Shown: positions 15,086-15,777 of the stretch, one piece after another
How the letters are laid out: every line of letters starts with the position of its first letter
Position numbering within the stretch: position 1 is the first letter of the stretch
Source: JAPUIN01 sp041580375
Lineage (GTDB): Bacteria; Acidobacteriota; Polarisedimenticolia; Gp22-AA2
NCBI GenBank assembly: GCA_041580375.1
Contig: JBFGDZ010000079.1
Location: 1-15,777, forward strand
DNA: 15,777 nucleotides
Reading direction: 5' to 3'
Position numbers and translations under genes: made by a program
Notes under the pieces: model-generated
Told to the model about the DNA's origin: nothing
Databases searched by the model: none
The model's input: the letters and a program-made list of their open reading frames with translations, nothing else

Positions 15086-15777
15086 TCGGGGCGCTCGTCC
15101 AGCTCGACCGGCTCGTCGAGGGCGCTCATCGGCTCGTCCTCGGTCGTGTCGAACTTCTTCGGCTTGCCGTCCTCGATCCCCACGTGGAAGGTCGCGAATC
15201 CGGGGATGACGACCTGGTTCACCGCCATGCCGATCACGCGTCCGGAGTGGTTCGCCACGAGATCCGTGCGCTCGTTCGAGATCGGGTCGGTGATGTGCCC
15301 GAGGATCATGCCCCGCTTGACCCGGGCGCCGAGCGGCACGACCGACAGGAAGATCCCCCCTTCGTTCGCCCGCACCCATCTGGAGCGGTAGAAGATCTGC
15401 GGTGCGGAGCGTGCGCTCGTGCCCTGGCCGGACATCTTCAGATGGGCGAGAAGGCGCATCATCCCTTCCACGCCCCGCGCGACCTCCGTCTCGCGGAACT
15501 CGGTCGGCTCCCCCGCCTCGTAGGTGATGGCCGGGATCCCCGCCTCGGTCGCGGCCCGTCTCAGTGTGCCGCGGGTCCCCATCGTATGGACCACCACCTC
15601 CGGACCGGACCCGAGGGCCAGGGCGTGCACCGCCTCGCGCGACAGGTCGGCGCGCACCTGGGGGAGGTTGCGCCGGTGGAACGATCCGGCGTGGAAATCG
15701 ACCAGGTAGTCGCAGCGGCGCACGACGGTGTCGAACAGTCGCCGGGCGATGCGCGACGCGGCGCTCCCGTCCGGGCG
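15082..15777 (-). CDS. AstE/AspA-like zinc deacylase (5' end outside window)
   Basis: Partial gene: the frame is open to the right edge of the window, so 232 residues of the C-terminal part are seen and the first zinc motif (HGNE type) is missing. The visible start resembles the family's 'NGS-S-RIA' segment, then CDYLVDFHAGSFHR, where the His of DFHAG is the second zinc ligand region, and later GIPAITYEAGEP, with the catalytic glutamate of the succinylglutamate desuccinylase/aspartoacylase family. The C-terminal beta domain (VRANEGGIFLSV, RGMILGHITDP) is also typical. Such enzymes hydrolyse an N-acyl or amide bond of an amino-acid derivative. The tail after about FDTTEDEP is strongly acidic. 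It is the first visible gene of the amidoligase cassette; its promoter lies outside the window. A GTG at 15723 is internal and not the true start. Confidence 0.88.
   Translation of the reverse strand, partial: RPDGSAASRIARRLFDTVVRRCDYLVDFHAGSFHRRNLPQVRADLSREAVHALALGSGPEVVVHTMGTRGTLRRAATEAGIPAITYEAGEPTEFRETEVARGVEGMMRLLAHLKMSGQGTSARSAPQIFYRSRWVRANEGGIFLSVVPLGARVKRGMILGHITDPISNERTDLVANHSGRVIGMAVNQVVIPGFATFHVGIEDGKPKKFDTTEDEPMSALDEPVELDERPE

Noticed and set aside
1..15777. CRISPR arrays, tRNA or rRNA genes, insertion sequences, phage or defence genes
   Set aside because: No regularly spaced repeats, no cloverleaf or conserved rRNA stretches and no transposase-like proteins were seen; coding regions fill nearly the whole window.

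Overview
The window is about 15.8 kb of very GC-rich DNA (roughly 70% by eye). Genes are packed almost without gaps and third positions are strongly G/C. An outer-membrane efflux channel, a predicted beta-barrel protein, a lipoprotein-type signal and an RND pump all point to a diderm (Gram-negative-type) bacterium. The sequence alone does not fix the phylum; a high-GC Acidobacteriota, Myxococcota or Pseudomonadota-like lineage would all fit. I saw no rRNA, tRNA, insertion sequence, phage gene or CRISPR array.

Layout. Ten genes lie on the minus strand in three groups, with one plus-strand gene between them. (1) 1-2385, minus, reading leftward: a predicted outer-membrane beta-barrel protein, a radical SAM protein of the PA0069/SplB-like type, and the start of a family-39-type membrane glycosyltransferase cut by the window edge. 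(2) 2520-4484, plus: an OPT-family oligopeptide-type transporter. It starts beside its own promoter, apparently on a leaderless mRNA, and ends only 7 bp from the end of the next group. (3) 4492-11160, minus: a complete tripartite efflux operon in the order TetR regulator, NodT-type outer-membrane factor, periplasmic adaptor, RND permease. A dyad, CAAAC-N4-GTTTG, lies in its promoter. (4) 11293-15777, minus: a four-gene cassette of AstE/AspA-like zinc deacylase (5' end outside the window), inactive transglutaminase fused to a seven-helix membrane domain, alpha-L-glutamate-ligase-like ATP-grasp enzyme, and secreted HExxH metallopeptidase.

Working together. Every junction in groups 3 and 4 (six of six) is a 4-bp ATGA or GTGA overlap, so each group looks like one translationally coupled operon. 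Group 3 is readable as an auto-regulated drug/lipid efflux system whose regulator resembles PsrA in both protein and likely operator. Group 4 is the most interesting part. An ATP-grasp amidoligase, a membrane receptor-like transglutaminase relic and an amide hydrolase are a recurring but biochemically undefined association. Here they are joined by a periplasmic gluzincin protease, suggesting a system that makes and trims an amino-acid or peptide modification at the envelope.
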